From the NCBI RefSeq assembly GCF_052857255.1, contig NC_135500.1, forward strand, positions 102,750,548 through 102,814,547: a DNA stretch of 64,000 bases, in the 5' to 3' direction. This DNA is from Amblyomma americanum (taxonomy: Eukaryota > Arthropoda > Arachnida > Ixodida > Ixodidae). The position numbers and the translations under genes are program-made. Within the stretch, counting starts at the first letter, position 1. The number at the start of each line of letters is the position of its first letter. The notes below the pieces were generated by a model. That model searched no databases. It was not told where the DNA came from and was given only the letters and a program-made list of their open reading frames with translations. This document shows, piece by piece, positions 1 to 10,472 of this stretch.

Positions 1-161
1 GGTTGCGTATCTGTAAGGATATGTTATCAAATTCAACTTGGACGAACGGGGGGGGGGGGGGGGGCACAAACGCGCGCAAGCGAGAAAATGAAAATGTAGG
101 TTTTTAGCGCGTTCCTGAGTTAATAAGGCCGGCATCTGATCATAGAAGTGCACACGCATAC
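1..161. other. Intron of the SLC26 gene with an 18-20 base G run
   Basis: No coding signal is visible. A run of G close to 20 bases occupies roughly positions 46-64, a likely length-variable and error-prone spot. The GTATGC donor of exon E7 lies at 156-161 on the minus strand. Confidence 0.6.
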
Positions 162-315
162 CTGATTGGCGTCCACAGCGTAGCCGTGCTTCTGTCCGAA
201 GATCCGACCCAAAGAGAGAGTGATGGCAAAGCTCACTATGGCCATTACAAAGGAGTCCGGCAGAATGCGAATTATGAGTGAGGCGTTGAAGCTGGGAAGC
301 GAGGGCTCGGGTAGT
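162..315 (-). CDS. SLC26-type anion transporter, exon E7 (gene runs off left edge)
   Basis: After one base completing a codon, this 154-nt exon reads LPEPSLPSFNASLIIRILPD, SFVMAIVSFAITLSLGRIF and GQKHGYAVDANQ. G/A-x-K-[HN]-G-Y-x-V-D-x-N-Q is a hallmark of SLC26 transporters, just before the 'E-x-x-A-x-G-x-x-N' helix that must lie in the next exon beyond base 1. It enters in phase 2, whereas E5 leaves in phase 0, which independently shows that an exon is missing between them. The acceptor is CTGTCTAG and the donor GTATGC. The STAS-domain half of the protein is outside the window. Confidence 0.9.
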
Positions 316-1381
316 CTAGACAGTAGGTGTAGAAACGAGGAGAAAGGTGCAATTAGAGCAATCCTAGCTCAATCAATTTCTTAAAGCAACTTACATTTTA
401 AATGTAGCCGAAGCGCAAGTTAAAAGGAGGTATATATACAACATTTACTTGCCTACTAGTTAAGTCCGCTCTTTTGCAGTTTAGTTTTTTTTTGGCCCGG
501 CGACGGGGAAATCCTTCCCGTATACAGCCATGTAGTTATCATGATGACTACCACGACCGCAAAATTACTTGCCGTGCATGAGCCGCAATATCCGCTGCAT
601 TGAAGCCTTGCTTTTAGCTACAGGATTCTACTATAAACCTGAGAAGTTTCCACATAACCACTGCATCTAACAATGCGGTCCTGCACAGTCTAAAAGTAGC
701 ATTCGTAAGCCACCTCGATTGCCCTTTGATATAACTGTTCACTATTATAGTGCCACGTATACGGCACAGCAACTGAAAATACAAGGCCGTAATTTTTTTT
801 TAATTGCAAAACTGAGCTACCCCAAGCGAGCTTGTTCGCTCAGGCCAAGCAGTCAGTGAGACACTTGAGCGTTTTACACACTGGCTCCAAACCATGTGTT
901 CTGAGGCAAACTGCGAACCATCTTAAGGGGAGACGCAGCGATTAAAAATATTCTGGTTGTTTTTACATAAAATTTCACCAAATTACGCACGACTACGCAA
1001 CTTTTTGTGCTTATTCCATAAGTGTATAACTAGCAATTCATAGGGCATCAATAATTAAGATGAAAGTGCTCAAGTTTTTGGTGTCAGCTTGTTTGAATAG
1101 GTTTGTTGTGTGCAATGCAGATATTAGTTTTTAAGACGCCTAGCAATATAAAAGATGAAACTGGAAATTTCCTATGCATATTTGCATCACAACTTTTTTT
1201 TTACAGAAATCAATTTTGAAATCTATTACAGGCACCTGTACAGGAATTAAGAGCTCTGTTATACTCTTTAGTGTCTTAGGAGCCGTACGCAATAAACAAT
1301 CATTCTACTACCATAAGTTACAAAACGCCGCACGGATCAGTTACAGCAACTGGGGAAAAAATTAAAGCTGCGAAAATCAAC

Positions 1382-1530
1382 TTGCAGTTTTTTCCTCCCT
1401 CCTATCGTTTCTGCCTACCGCTGCCCTCTCTCTGTGCCCTCCGCCCTTGCTGTCCTCCCTGTCCTTTTACTCACGCTAGCCGCAGCTCAATGCCGCGGCT
1501 AGCAACATCATTTTACTTTGTTTTTATTTT
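1382..1530 (+). repeat. Retroelement 3'-end-like repeat, copy 1
   Basis: A pyrimidine-rich block leads to GCCGCAGCTCAATGCCGCGG, then CTAGCAACATC and a T/A-rich tail with TTTTATTTTATTA. The same order of blocks recurs at 51505-51656. Two copies 50 kb apart with an A/T tail suggest the 3' end of an interspersed retroelement; no coding part is attached to either copy. Confidence 0.5.
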
Positions 1531-2589
1531 ATTACATAAACCACAAATAATTACAATAATCATATTCCTACGTTTTCCTCGTTTATCGCCTCGTCTGCTT
1601 TTGCTTCTTGTCAGAGGAATGCAGCATTGCAAGTAACGGAAACTCTTATCTTCCGGTCTCTCGTCTTCAGGTGATATTAAGATGGATCACTCTCTTTCGT
1701 CGGGAAACTACGGAAATCGCAATGCGTCAGGACCACCAGAAGCGCGGTTTGCGCTCAATTCTCAGCGAACACACTTTTAAAAACATATTCACAACTTTTA
1801 CCCTGTATTTAGCTACAGCTTCCCGTCAAAATAGAGATGAAGACTCGACATTTATGAATAAAAATGAATTGTGGAACCGGAAATTATGACCACAATCGGT
1901 TATTTTGTATTCCGCGTCTCGCCTTATTAAGAGGCCTTTATTCATTGGCAGTGCTAAAAGTCAACGCGAGCACTTAAGGGGACGCTGCACTCTCCGTGAG
2001 GCTGCGTAAGCTTAACGAGGGAGACAGCGTCCCGTAGTACAACAGTCAGCTTGCTTGAATTTCTACGGGTGGTACCAACGAGTTAGTACTTCGCAACAAT
2101 AAAGTTTATTTACCATAAGCTTACTTTTCAGGCACGGTTCCAACCACTGCAACACCGTAGTTTTCGTTCAGACTGAAATAGTGCGACGCAACAGTGAAGA
2201 GTACTACCTAAAAGGGGGAAAAGCAAAATGAGCACAACTTCACGAAGCTAAACGCATGGAACTACTCGCAAAGAAAAACAGGAGGCGGAGCACAGGTCTC
2301 TGTTCCGTCTCATCTTCTTTCTGATGCGTAGGTACCTTTCCAGGCTGTAAGGTTGATGACGTCACCGAACGGATCAGCCAGCCAAAAAAATCTTACCACA
2401 GCATAGCTTTATGCTTATTGGTCTGAAAAAGCACTGCTAGCACTCAATGAAGTGCTGTAGGTATATGTAGTGCCAGGTGCAATGTCTAATTTTAGCTGTA
2501 GATGTATGTGATACAAAAAGAATATTTCAGTTTTTTGTAAAACGGCGCTAACCAAAACTGCAGCTTAGTTGTTTTGCAGCGATAGCTAC

Positions 2590-2900
2590 ATTACGGTAGC
2601 ATTTCGAGCCTTCAGCGTGGCGGCGCCGCCAACCTGTGGCTGCGCCGCTACGCTGTCACGTCGTTGGTCACGTGGTGCGGAGTAGCTGCCTCTGCTCGGC
2701 GCCGTGGCTGATCACGTGGTTCGTCACGCGGTTGGTCAGGTGACCAGCCACGTGGTGCGGAGCAGCTGCTGCAGCCGGCGCGCCGGCGAAACCGAGCTGC
2801 AACAGCTGTGCGCATGCGCCGTGTGAAGTGGGACGAAGATGAAGAAGGAAGGCTCAGCGAAACGGAACGGCGAAAGACTTCGCAATTCAACTGAGCAAGT
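2590..2900. promoter_or_regulatory. GC/CpG-rich patch with an NRF1-like palindrome (tentative)
   Basis: The patch contains repeated CACGTGGT / GGTCACGTGG-type motifs (E-box cores CACGTG at several places) and a TGCGCATGCGCC run near 2808-2819, which fits the NRF1 consensus. It sits in an SLC26 intron in otherwise AT-rich DNA. It could be an internal promoter or enhancer, or simply a GC-rich repeat. Regulatory function is inference only. Confidence 0.2.
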
Positions 2901-3057
2901 TGCAGCCGGCCAGCTGCAGCTATCGCGTCACTCCATGGTTAACCAGAGCTAAACCGCCGCCAATTTTTTAAGCTGCGCTTAGCACCTAATTCTTCTTGCG
3001 TGCACAACTGTACTCGCTCAAATAAATTTATTTTCGCTAAGTACGCCACGACGGCTG

Positions 3058-3170
3058 GTCGAAGTGTCTCAGTGGTTATGGCGCTCGGCTGCTGACACGA
3101 AAGACGCGGGCTCGGTCCCGACCGCGGCGGTCGAATTTCGATACAAGGCGAAATTTCAAAATTTTTAATT
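3058..3170 (+). mobile_element. tRNA-headed SINE (Ruka-like), truncated copy
   Basis: It retains the tRNA-like head: a decayed A box (GTCTCAGTGGTTATGGCGCT), a variant B box (GGCTCGGTCCC) and the closing GACCGCGGCGGTCGAA, then ATTTCGATACAAGGCGAAAT. It lacks the downstream body seen in the copies at 11769 and 16817. The GCTGCTGAC..GAAAGACGCGGG head matches the 16817 subfamily rather than the 11769 one. Confidence 0.7.
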
Positions 3171-4536
3171 TAAAAAAAAGCAATTTTGTGGCCTATGGTT
3201 TGTGTGCTCGCCTTGCTATCTGAAAGTCCTGGGTTCAGTTCGCCGCACCTTGGGAAGAACTTTCACATTTCTTTGATGCCATGGTGACGTCATCTGGGAT
3301 TTTTGGAACCACTGCCGCTGGTCAACGCCGACGCTTGGTTTCGTTGTCGATGAGCCACATAATGCTTTCGCATAAATAAATGATGTTTCATAATGGCGAA
3401 TGTGTGAGATCACCGATTATTCACAGGCAAATGATATATTCACTCAAAACAGATTACGAAAATAACAATGAGTCCCACACAAGACGGTGATTAAAGTGAA
3501 GCATTGCTTAGATCACCAGGAATCTTTACTGGAGTCATTTTCAATACGCGTAAACTACCTTCGTAAATTTGTTCACTTCTACAGGTATATGAAATTAAGA
3601 TGGCACCAAAATTGTTCGCTCAAATAAATTATTGCCACCTTAAAAATGATGCATTTCTAATTGAGCAGGGTGGCCTTATATTCAAAACAAACATTCCAAT
3701 CTCGCCGTAATCATATCGTCTGCAAATTTCCTGACGAAGTCGTCTTTTTCGGCATCAGAATAGTAATCAGCTAAATTTCCAGGAGCACGCTTTTTCTTTA
3801 CAAAAAAGCGGCTGATCGAATGAAAATACCTATCAGCTTGCGGTTTTACTCCAATATGCACTCACTAATTTCGCTCTAGTACTCATTCACTGACAACCGT
3901 ATCATTCACTGCATCACACCATGCGATAACACTTTCATTACGCATTTATCACCCCTGCAACACATCTTAAACCAAGCTATGAGGCCGCTTGACAAAACTG
4001 CCTCCGCGTCACGTGGCAGGACACACGTCAAGCGCTCCCACCCCGCTAGGCGTGGGTGCATTTGTACACTACTTCGCCGTGTGTGCGGCGGCAAAATGCT
4101 TTGCACTGCAGCGCCGACGAGAATCGTAATTTTGAAAACCTTAATACTAAAGTGAACCATTACTAACGGAGGGCTACAAATGTATAATTACAAAGGCTAA
4201 CTGAAACACTTAAAAGCTCGTAAATAGATTTCAGAGAAACGGTTTTCTGGTATTTGTCTTTTGGTATCCGCAGCAAGTGCTAATGCATTGCTGAATAAAA
4301 TGCGTTTTTAACTCAGAAATCTACCTGTAACAACTGCTGGCAGTGTTTGGTGAAACACTATTTGTAAATGGCATAATATAATCGTGTGTACCTGGTCATG
4401 CTCTTTCTGAATCTGCATGCCAACTTCTCGGGATAGCCAAGGCAAAATCGGCTTGAAAGGTGAATATGACACATTACTGCTGCTCTAAGTGGCAGTGCTA
4501 CCATTGTTAGTAGTATGTGGCATAAAACAAACTTAC

Positions 4537-4692
4537 GACTGTTAGTTCGATAGGCAGCGGAATTCCCAGTTTCTTTATGACAGGTGGATCGAGGAACAGC
4601 TTGACGGCCATGATTATTGCAATAGCGACGAAGGCGACCAAAGCCGTCGGCCACGCGACGTCGCTAATACGCTCAAAGAAGCCGTACAGCGT
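4537..4692 (-). CDS. SLC26-type anion transporter, exon E5
   Basis: This 156-nt phase 0-0 exon encodes TLYGFFERISDVAWPTALVA, then FVAIAIIMAVKLFLDPPV and IKKLGIPLPIELTV. The basic I-K-K run and the [IV]-P-[LV]-P-I-E-L motif mark the cytoplasmic loop and following helix of the SLC26 core. The acceptor is a pyrimidine-rich tract ending TTCATAG; the donor is GTAAGT. The codons expected next (V-x-V-A-T-x-x-S ... V-G-x-I-P-x-G) are not in the next exon found at 315, so one exon of roughly 80 nt should lie between 316 and 4536. Confidence 0.92.
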
Positions 4693-5269
4693 CTATGAAG
4701 AAGGAAAGAATAGAAATTCGCAGGACACGGTAGTTAACTCTGTGCACACAAAGTACCCACCAGGCCCCGCGCCACGGAGCCACAAAGTTACTATTGCGTC
4801 GAGAGTTAATAAGATGCACACGTCATCACGCAGTTTAGTCAGAGCAGTGAAATAGACTTGATTGCTCCAACAAGGCACACTTGCATAGAGCCGTGAGATT
4901 AGCTATTTACAATGCATCCACGATATCAGCACAAAAAAAGCGCACAAGTATGTCGGATGTCGGCGAATATAATTATGACACAAGAATTATCGTAAACAAA
5001 GAAAACTCGCAAATAATACACAAAGCAATTAACACCAGGAGCCAAAGAAATTGTAGCATATCTTGCCATCAAGACTAGGTGAAAGCAGGAAATGTATTGC
5101 AAGAAGGGTTTAGACATTCTAGGGCGCCTTATAAAGAGTGGCAGCCGTATATCCGGATGTAGGCCAAGCCGTTTGGCAACTGCACCCTAGCTGCTTTCAA
5201 GGCTTGAGGAGCTGCCGCCGCCATCAGCAGCTTCTCGCCCAGCTGAACAGCGCGCCGGGCGTCCTTGAG
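4693..5269. other. Intron sequence, nothing recognised
   Basis: Right of exon E5 up to the disulfide-isomerase retrocopy. I see no gene or named repeat. The last part (about 5140-5269) may be the more decayed 3' part of that retrocopy, since GLKD-like and LGE-like residues can be read on the minus strand, but this is too weak to assign. Confidence 0.4.
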
Positions 5270-6085
5270 TCCTGTTTGCGCTCGCGGTCTTCGTCGTCGA
5301 TGTCGGTAGTCACAAACAGGACCTTGTGCTTTAAGTCTTTGGCGGCTTACCTGATGTCACCAAGAAACTGCTTGAAGTTGGTTCACTTGTTGCTAACGAA
5401 AAACAGGTTGTGCTGATAGATCCGGCCCCTGAAGACGTTCTGGCCACTTTTGTGTTTGAATTCAGCAACCAGCAGCAGCAGCCTGTTGAACTGAACAAAG
5501 TCCTTCTCATTATCAGACGTGATATCCTTGTCCAAAATGTTTTTGCCCTCGTCAAACTTATTCAAGAGAATCACTCCATCATTGTTGGTACCCAGCTCCT
5601 TGTAGACGGCGTCGTCTGAAGTGGTGTCAAAGACGTGGCAGTCGGTCTGCCCTCAGCCTTCAGGAACTGCTGCGCCTCCTTGCTGCTGCAGACCTTGAAG
5701 AATCCAATAATGGCCTCATCCGCGCTGTCCAAAAATGCCTTGGCTTCATGGACCGTGCGCAGCGTCTGGACCACAGGTCCGGTCATCTTGAGCCAGCGGA
5801 TCGCCTCCTCAGCATTGAGGCGGTCCCTGTAGTCTAGAGACCGGCCGTCGCGGTAGAACTTCAGTGTGGGGTAAGAGTGGATCTCATGCTGTTCAGCCAG
5901 GTTGCTCTCGACGATGGCGTCCACATCGGCCAACTTGGTTCTGGCGCGTTCTTCCTCGAGCATTTGGGCGGCCTTGGCATAGTCGGGGGCCATGACCTTA
6001 CAGTGTTTACATCAGGGGAGTATAACTTAACAAAACATTCTTGAGGCCTTTACGGCCTCTTTTACAGCGATAACTAGCGCCCGTT
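5270..6085 (-). pseudogene. Processed protein disulfide isomerase copy (broken)
   Basis: On the minus strand the sequence reads, with breaks, as a protein disulfide isomerase, an ER oxidoreductase that forms and rearranges disulfides. In order: AVKEAVKAS; a decayed YAPWCGHCK active site, now reading roughly Y-T-P..C-K-H-C-K with the Trp codon changed to TGA and an extra base just before it; MAPDYAKAAQMLEEERARTK; the HEIHSYPTLKFYRDGRSLDY cis-Pro region; b-domain FLDSADEAIIGFFKV; then NKFDEGKNILDKDI, KDFVQFNRL, QHNLFFVSNK, FKQFLGDIR and KHKVLFVTTDIDDEDRER. At least two in-frame stops (after FVSNK and after GDIR) and several frameshifts break it. It runs through several domains with no intron, lacks the signal peptide and the second thioredoxin domain, and sits inside an SLC26 intron: a retrocopy without function. 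Confidence 0.88.
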
Positions 6086-6169
6086 CCCGGGTTTCGGGTT
6101 GTAGTAGTAGTAGTGTGTCGTAGTTGTCGGCGTAACCACTGGGTGCATTGCCATGGGAGCCAGTTGGGG

Positions 6170-6640
6170 GTTGGTAAACGCTCAAGTAGGAAGGTATGAC
6201 ATTGGCTGTGGAATGCGCAACCGTCAGCGGTTGCCACAGAAACCACCCGGAAGGTAGTTACCCTGGAAGAACGAGGAGAGCTACCATGCCAGCGGATTTT
6301 ATGGCGAGAGCGTAGGAAGGCGCAAGTATAGAGGGTGGCTGTCATGGCAACTCACCGGAAGGTGGTTTCTGTAAAAGGAGGAGGGTGTGGCGAAAGCGAA
6401 GGAGTAAACCGGAGGATGGTCACGCTAAAAGGGGAAAGGTATGACGAGAACATAAGAAGGCGCATCCGCTCGGCGGTTGCCGCGGAAATTACCCGGATGG
6501 TAGTTACCCTGCAATGACGAGGAGGTTACCGTGAAAAGGGGAGGATATGGCGAGGGCTTGGGAAAACGTAACCAGATTCTGGTTACAACGGTAACCACCC
6601 GGAATGTGGCTGCCATGGAAGGAGCAGAGTGACAACAGTT
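6170..6640. repeat. Degenerate minisatellite, unit about 100-125 bp
   Basis: Related blocks recur in the same order. GGTTGCCACAGAAACCACCC at about 6228, GGTTGCCGCGGAAATTACCC at about 6474 and GGTTACAACGGTAACCACCC at about 6578 are each followed by GGAAGGTAGTTACCCTG-like sequence. TATGGCGAGAGCGTAGGAAG near 6299 recurs in altered form near 6385, 6437 and 6546. The copies have diverged strongly. The array lies directly upstream of the retrocopy in the same intron. Confidence 0.65.
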
Positions 6641-6754
6641 GAGGCCGTTTAAAGGGCAGCTATAGAGTTTGGATTGATCAACGCACGGCGCCGTGAACGA
6701 GATAATCAAGGGATGCTAAAAATCGAACCCAGTGGATGTTTCTTCGCTACTCAC

Positions 6755-6919
6755 CCGGTAAACGGTGAACATTCCACTCACAGGAGGCACCTTGTTCCCA
6801 AACAGTGACCCTAGTTGGCTGATAACAACCTGGATTCCTACGCCCGTCGCGAAACCGCTGATCATGTGCTCCGAAAGGAATACATTCAGCGTACCGAGGT
6901 TCATGAAGCAGAACGCCAA
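6755..6919 (-). CDS. SLC26-type anion transporter, exon E4
   Basis: This is a 165-nt phase 0-0 exon of 55 residues. Its key runs are LAFCFMNLGTLNVFLSEHMI, SGFATGVGIQVVISQLGSLF and VPPVSGMFTVYR. The S-E/D-x-x-[IV]-x-G-F-x-x-G-x-[AG] segment is among the most conserved of the SLC26/SulP core. A strong T-rich acceptor ending CACGTGCAG and a CGG|GTGAGT donor bound it. No lesions are present. Confidence 0.93.
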
Positions 6920-8261
6920 CTGCACGTGAGAAAAAAAAAATAAAAGTTAAAAAAAGAAAGAACCATGTGTGAATAGAGCCAACTTACAGATAACAATGCG
7001 AACAACGCTTAAATAAAGGCGTTCCTGTGAATTGGGGACATATCGATCACTGGGCAAGACTTCTATTTAGAGTGTAGGCGTGCTCTAACGGCGGTATACT
7101 TCTTCCCTCAATATTTAGGTCGAATTTTAGCGCATTCGTCGATTACACGTCATATATATGCGCCAGCATCACAGGTTGAAACTTGTTTTCGAATCAGTCA
7201 GCCCCAAGTCATCACACTTTTTCTTTGCACAGCCTCGGAATAGGTTGAGAATAAGGCGAGGGAAAGAGAGAAAGGCCCGTTTTCGCACATATTTGCGTGT
7301 TTTTTGTTTATCGCCGCCGTCACACCGCCTTAACGCTTCCTCTTTACTACTCGAGACAAGCTATCATATCTAGTCTCGAAACGCCGCTAGACCGCTCCCA
7401 AATGATGGTAATCGCGGGCGAGAGCTTGTACTATATTCTGGACCATTCAAGGGCACGGTAAAGAGGCTATCTGGAATGCACTCAGTGAACATCAAAAGGG
7501 CATTGAGGAGAACTCCATCCAATATTAGGTCCTTGCTAAACTCAATTATTTGGCTATCTTTAAATATGTCGGCATTCTTCGGCCGCAAAAGATGAAATTA
7601 ATGCTGAGAAACTTGGATGAAAAAGTAAACTTTTTTTCTCGCGCCACCTTATTCAAAAATATGATGTAAAGACTGAAAAGTAAAGTACTCCGTAGCCACT
7701 GTTTCGAAGTGGCTGTTGGTGTAGGGAAGCCTTAGGGATAAGCGTAAATACAACATTCGTGACGACGCCGCAGTTTGTTGCGAAAATGGGCGTTGACGGT
7801 GACACCCGTGTTGTATTCTTTCACTTTTCTAGCTAGTGCTGTTTACAGTGAGAGTAGCCCCTCTGTGATTAGACCAAGGTAATCTATCGGTAAAGGCCAA
7901 CTTTGATTTGTCTCCTCAGCGTCATTTCGCTGCCGATCACAGCCCCGTGCACGAGTTCGCAGCGCCTCCGGTGAGCTCCTTTTATTTTCAGACTGAAGTT
8001 TGCCCAACTAAAACAGCTCCTTTTCCAGCGCATCTGCGTGCGCTGTTGTCTGAGCGCCACCATCGCATTACTTTTGCTTTTGCTTATCTGTATAACTGAT
8101 TATATCGCGAGACGTGCACAATATGTCCTGCTGGCAATATCTTCGGTCACGCTGTTCTCTACCATGTATTGCTCCTTCGGACCACGGCGACGCATTTCCT
8201 AAGAGGCGCTACCAAACAGTGCACCTTTCGGTGGCCAAAATCTGCAGCCATCGCCACTTAC
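6920..8261. other. SLC26 intron E3-E4, nothing recognised
   Basis: About 1.3 kb between the E4 acceptor and the E3 donor. No repeat, RNA gene or coding signal was recognised. Confidence 0.5.
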
Positions 8262-8434
8262 TTGTATGATGCCAATGGTCAGACAGAGGGACGTTGTGAC
8301 CTCAGCCACTGTGTAAGGCCCCGCTACCGTGCCGTTGCTCATGTTCATGGCAGCAAAGCTGCGACCACTTGGGCCATCTATGGTGAGCTGCCGCACCACG
8401 CTACCTGTCATCATGGACGTCACGGCGTCGGCGC
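8262..8434 (-). CDS. SLC26-type anion transporter, exon E3
   Basis: This 173-nt exon starts by completing a Gly codon and reads GADAVTSMMTGSVVRQLTI. An extracellular-loop-like stretch follows with an N-glycosylation sequon pair (N-M-S and N-G-T), then VAEVTTSLCLTIGIIQ. The order matches the family: the short helix after the GTSR motif (usually ...AVVSLMIG.V), the variable exofacial loop, and the next membrane helix. The acceptor is CTATGCAG and the donor GTAAGT. It exits in phase 0, matching E4. Confidence 0.92.
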
Positions 8435-10361
8435 CTGCATAGATGATGCATTCATCTTAGTCTTGTGCTGCGTTGGTTTTTATGGCACATAGAAAACTAA
8501 AGTCTTCATGCACCGAATGCAGTCGGGAGCAAATTTCTTGGACACCCCTTTAATTGTGAGGTAATCGCGGAATATTGTAAGGTATTGCTAAAAACATATT
8601 GATGGGAATAGTTTCACCTACCGATGCGTAGCAAAATCCTGGTTTTAAAGTTTGTCCTGCTAAAGCACCGATTAGTTCAGGCTGCCATAAAAAACAAAGT
8701 GAGTTTTCGACAGTAAATACAAGAAAACTACAAGCATTCGGAGGAGGGATCAAATGATATATTCACTGTTATGATGCAATCTTACGATATGTAAACAAAT
8801 TGCGTTCATAAATAACTCTCATTTGAAACAATGCGCTTGTCGAAAATTTCTGCTCTTGGTTACTGTGTTTGCGTTGAGGAAAAAAAATTTAAATCTTTAA
8901 ACATCTCAAAATTTATTCATGATCTTTGCTTTGTTTAAAGAAGCGAAAACCCAGGTTATGCCACCGAGTGCTTTTTAACCTGGCCTGGAACGGAACGTGT
9001 TCAGCTTAAAATTTTTGGAGATGCTTAATTCTTAGTGTATTGAGTTTTTTGCCCCAACAAAAAATGTGGTTTGTGGTTAGCACATCTCAGCAGGATCACA
9101 TCTAGGTTTCTCTTGTTTAGTCCGGATAAAGCTCTGTCTAAGGTGTGCGCTCCCAAAGCGAAGCTGACATAATATATGGCAACCTGTATTAGAAGACAAT
9201 CGAGACTAATAAAAGGGAAAGCTGAGCTGTACATGCATTGCGTAAAACTGACAGTGCGCTGAGCACCAGAGTAACGCAACATCCCCTCCCCTCTCTCCCA
9301 AAATGGAAACGCAGTTTGCACAGCAGGGAACTGGATGCATGTCAGATGATGATGAGGCTTCGAATGTTGCAGGTATAAAGTGCATACGCTTGGCACGCAG
9401 CAGGTGCAGTTAAAAGTGGAAGCCTCAGTCTTGTAGTGAATGTAATTACGCTGTAAATACAAATGAATAATGCCGATATTCCAATTTGCAGACCATAGCA
9501 CGTAAAAAAAAGATGGTTCCACAGTTTTTCTTCCACCACTCTGCGGGAACACTGCCTATGTCCATATTTCGTAGGTACCTTCTGCTACAACTATTTACAG
9601 TCTTTCGCAAGAGAATGCACAACTACGTTCTTCTATTTTGACCTATCGACACACGCGCCGCTGACGTCTCTTGAGAATGCTCCAAACTCTTGTGAAATGC
9701 GTATAATCATTGAAATGATTTTCTTTCTTCAGCATTACACCACAATTTTGAAATCAGAAGCATCTCGCGATCCAGCAACAGCAGCGCCCACGTTAATGAA
9801 AACTGCCTTAAAGAAAAAAAAAAGGTGAGATGTAGAACACGCTTCGCCTTTATTTGCCCGGCCTCGTCTTTATTAGCAGATATGACCCCTGGCGCTTTCC
9901 GAACTAATCAAGTGTGTTCCAATATGCTTTCGTAACTTGCATCTCAGTAACAATTTCTTCTGTTTATAGAAGCGCTATGAGCAGGCGACTCCATGGAATG
10001 CTTCCTTCATGCGCGCATTTATATATATTTCACTTTAGGCTGGGCCGTTTACAGCCTCCTTCGGTGCTTTATGCAGCTTCCAGCAAACGATATCCTGAAC
10101 CATTTAACTTCAGGCAAGAAATGATCAAAGAGGAAGTGCTGATGACTCAACATGATTTATTCTTTCTCAATAAATACTGAACAAGAGTAAAGCTTTCTAG
10201 GGGGCTAGTTGGTCGTACATACTGCGACAGGGGAGCGCTACAATCAAACAAAACAGTCTTTTCTGCGGTATTATTTTAGGTTCTTCGGTTAGCAAATGCT
10301 TATTCGTCCCCATGGGGATCAAAAGCATTGTACATATTAGAAAGCTACAGCGCCACCTTAC
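8435..10361. other. SLC26 intron E2-E3, nothing recognised
   Basis: About 1.9 kb. A 175-codon minus-strand open frame at 9025-9552 overlaps another open frame, has no domain-like pattern and no splice partners, so I treat it as chance. No repeat was recognised. Confidence 0.5.
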
Positions 10362-10472
10362 CAACCGATGCTTGCCTGGCCGTGCCGAGAAGAGCATAGA
10401 TCATCATGGGAAACATAGCGTTGTAGAGAGCACAGACCGGCGGCACCGAGGCAAGGAGTGCATACCCCAAAC
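10362..10472 (-). CDS. SLC26-type anion transporter, exon E2 (family signature)
   Basis: The exon encodes LGYALLASVPPVCALYNAMF followed by PMMIYALLGTARQASVG, which covers the SLC26/SulP signature region (P-x-Y-G-L-Y ... GTSR/K in most members). Here the signature is altered: CALYNA in place of YGLYSA-like residues, and GTAR in place of GTSR. A TTTGCAG acceptor and GTAAGG donor bound 111 nt, entering after one base of the codon and leaving with one base, which matches the neighbouring exons. Lys/Arg after GT-S/A is kept. The changes could reflect a divergent paralogue; the frame is fully open, so there is no sign of decay. Confidence 0.92.

Larger units (their letters stand above)
316..4536. 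other. Large SLC26 intron(s) hiding one unlocated short exon
   Basis: Phase and protein comparison require an exon of about 80 nt here, but I could not place it by eye. Recognisable contents are a repeat block at 1382-1530, a GC-rich patch at 2590-2900 and a SINE fragment at 3058-3170. Nothing else is identifiable in 316-1381, 1531-2589, 2901-3057 or 3171-4536. The short open frames there are no longer than chance allows and match nothing I know. Confidence 0.5.

Noticed and set aside
497..565. Minus-strand reading V-V-V-I-M-I-T-T-W-L as the missing SLC26 exon
   Set aside because: It follows well in sense from E5, but there is no AG acceptor at its start and no GT donor at its end, and the V-G-x-I-P-x-G motif is not there.
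9025..9552. 175-codon open frame in an SLC26 intron
   Set aside because: No recognisable family and no splice context; another frame is open over the same bases.
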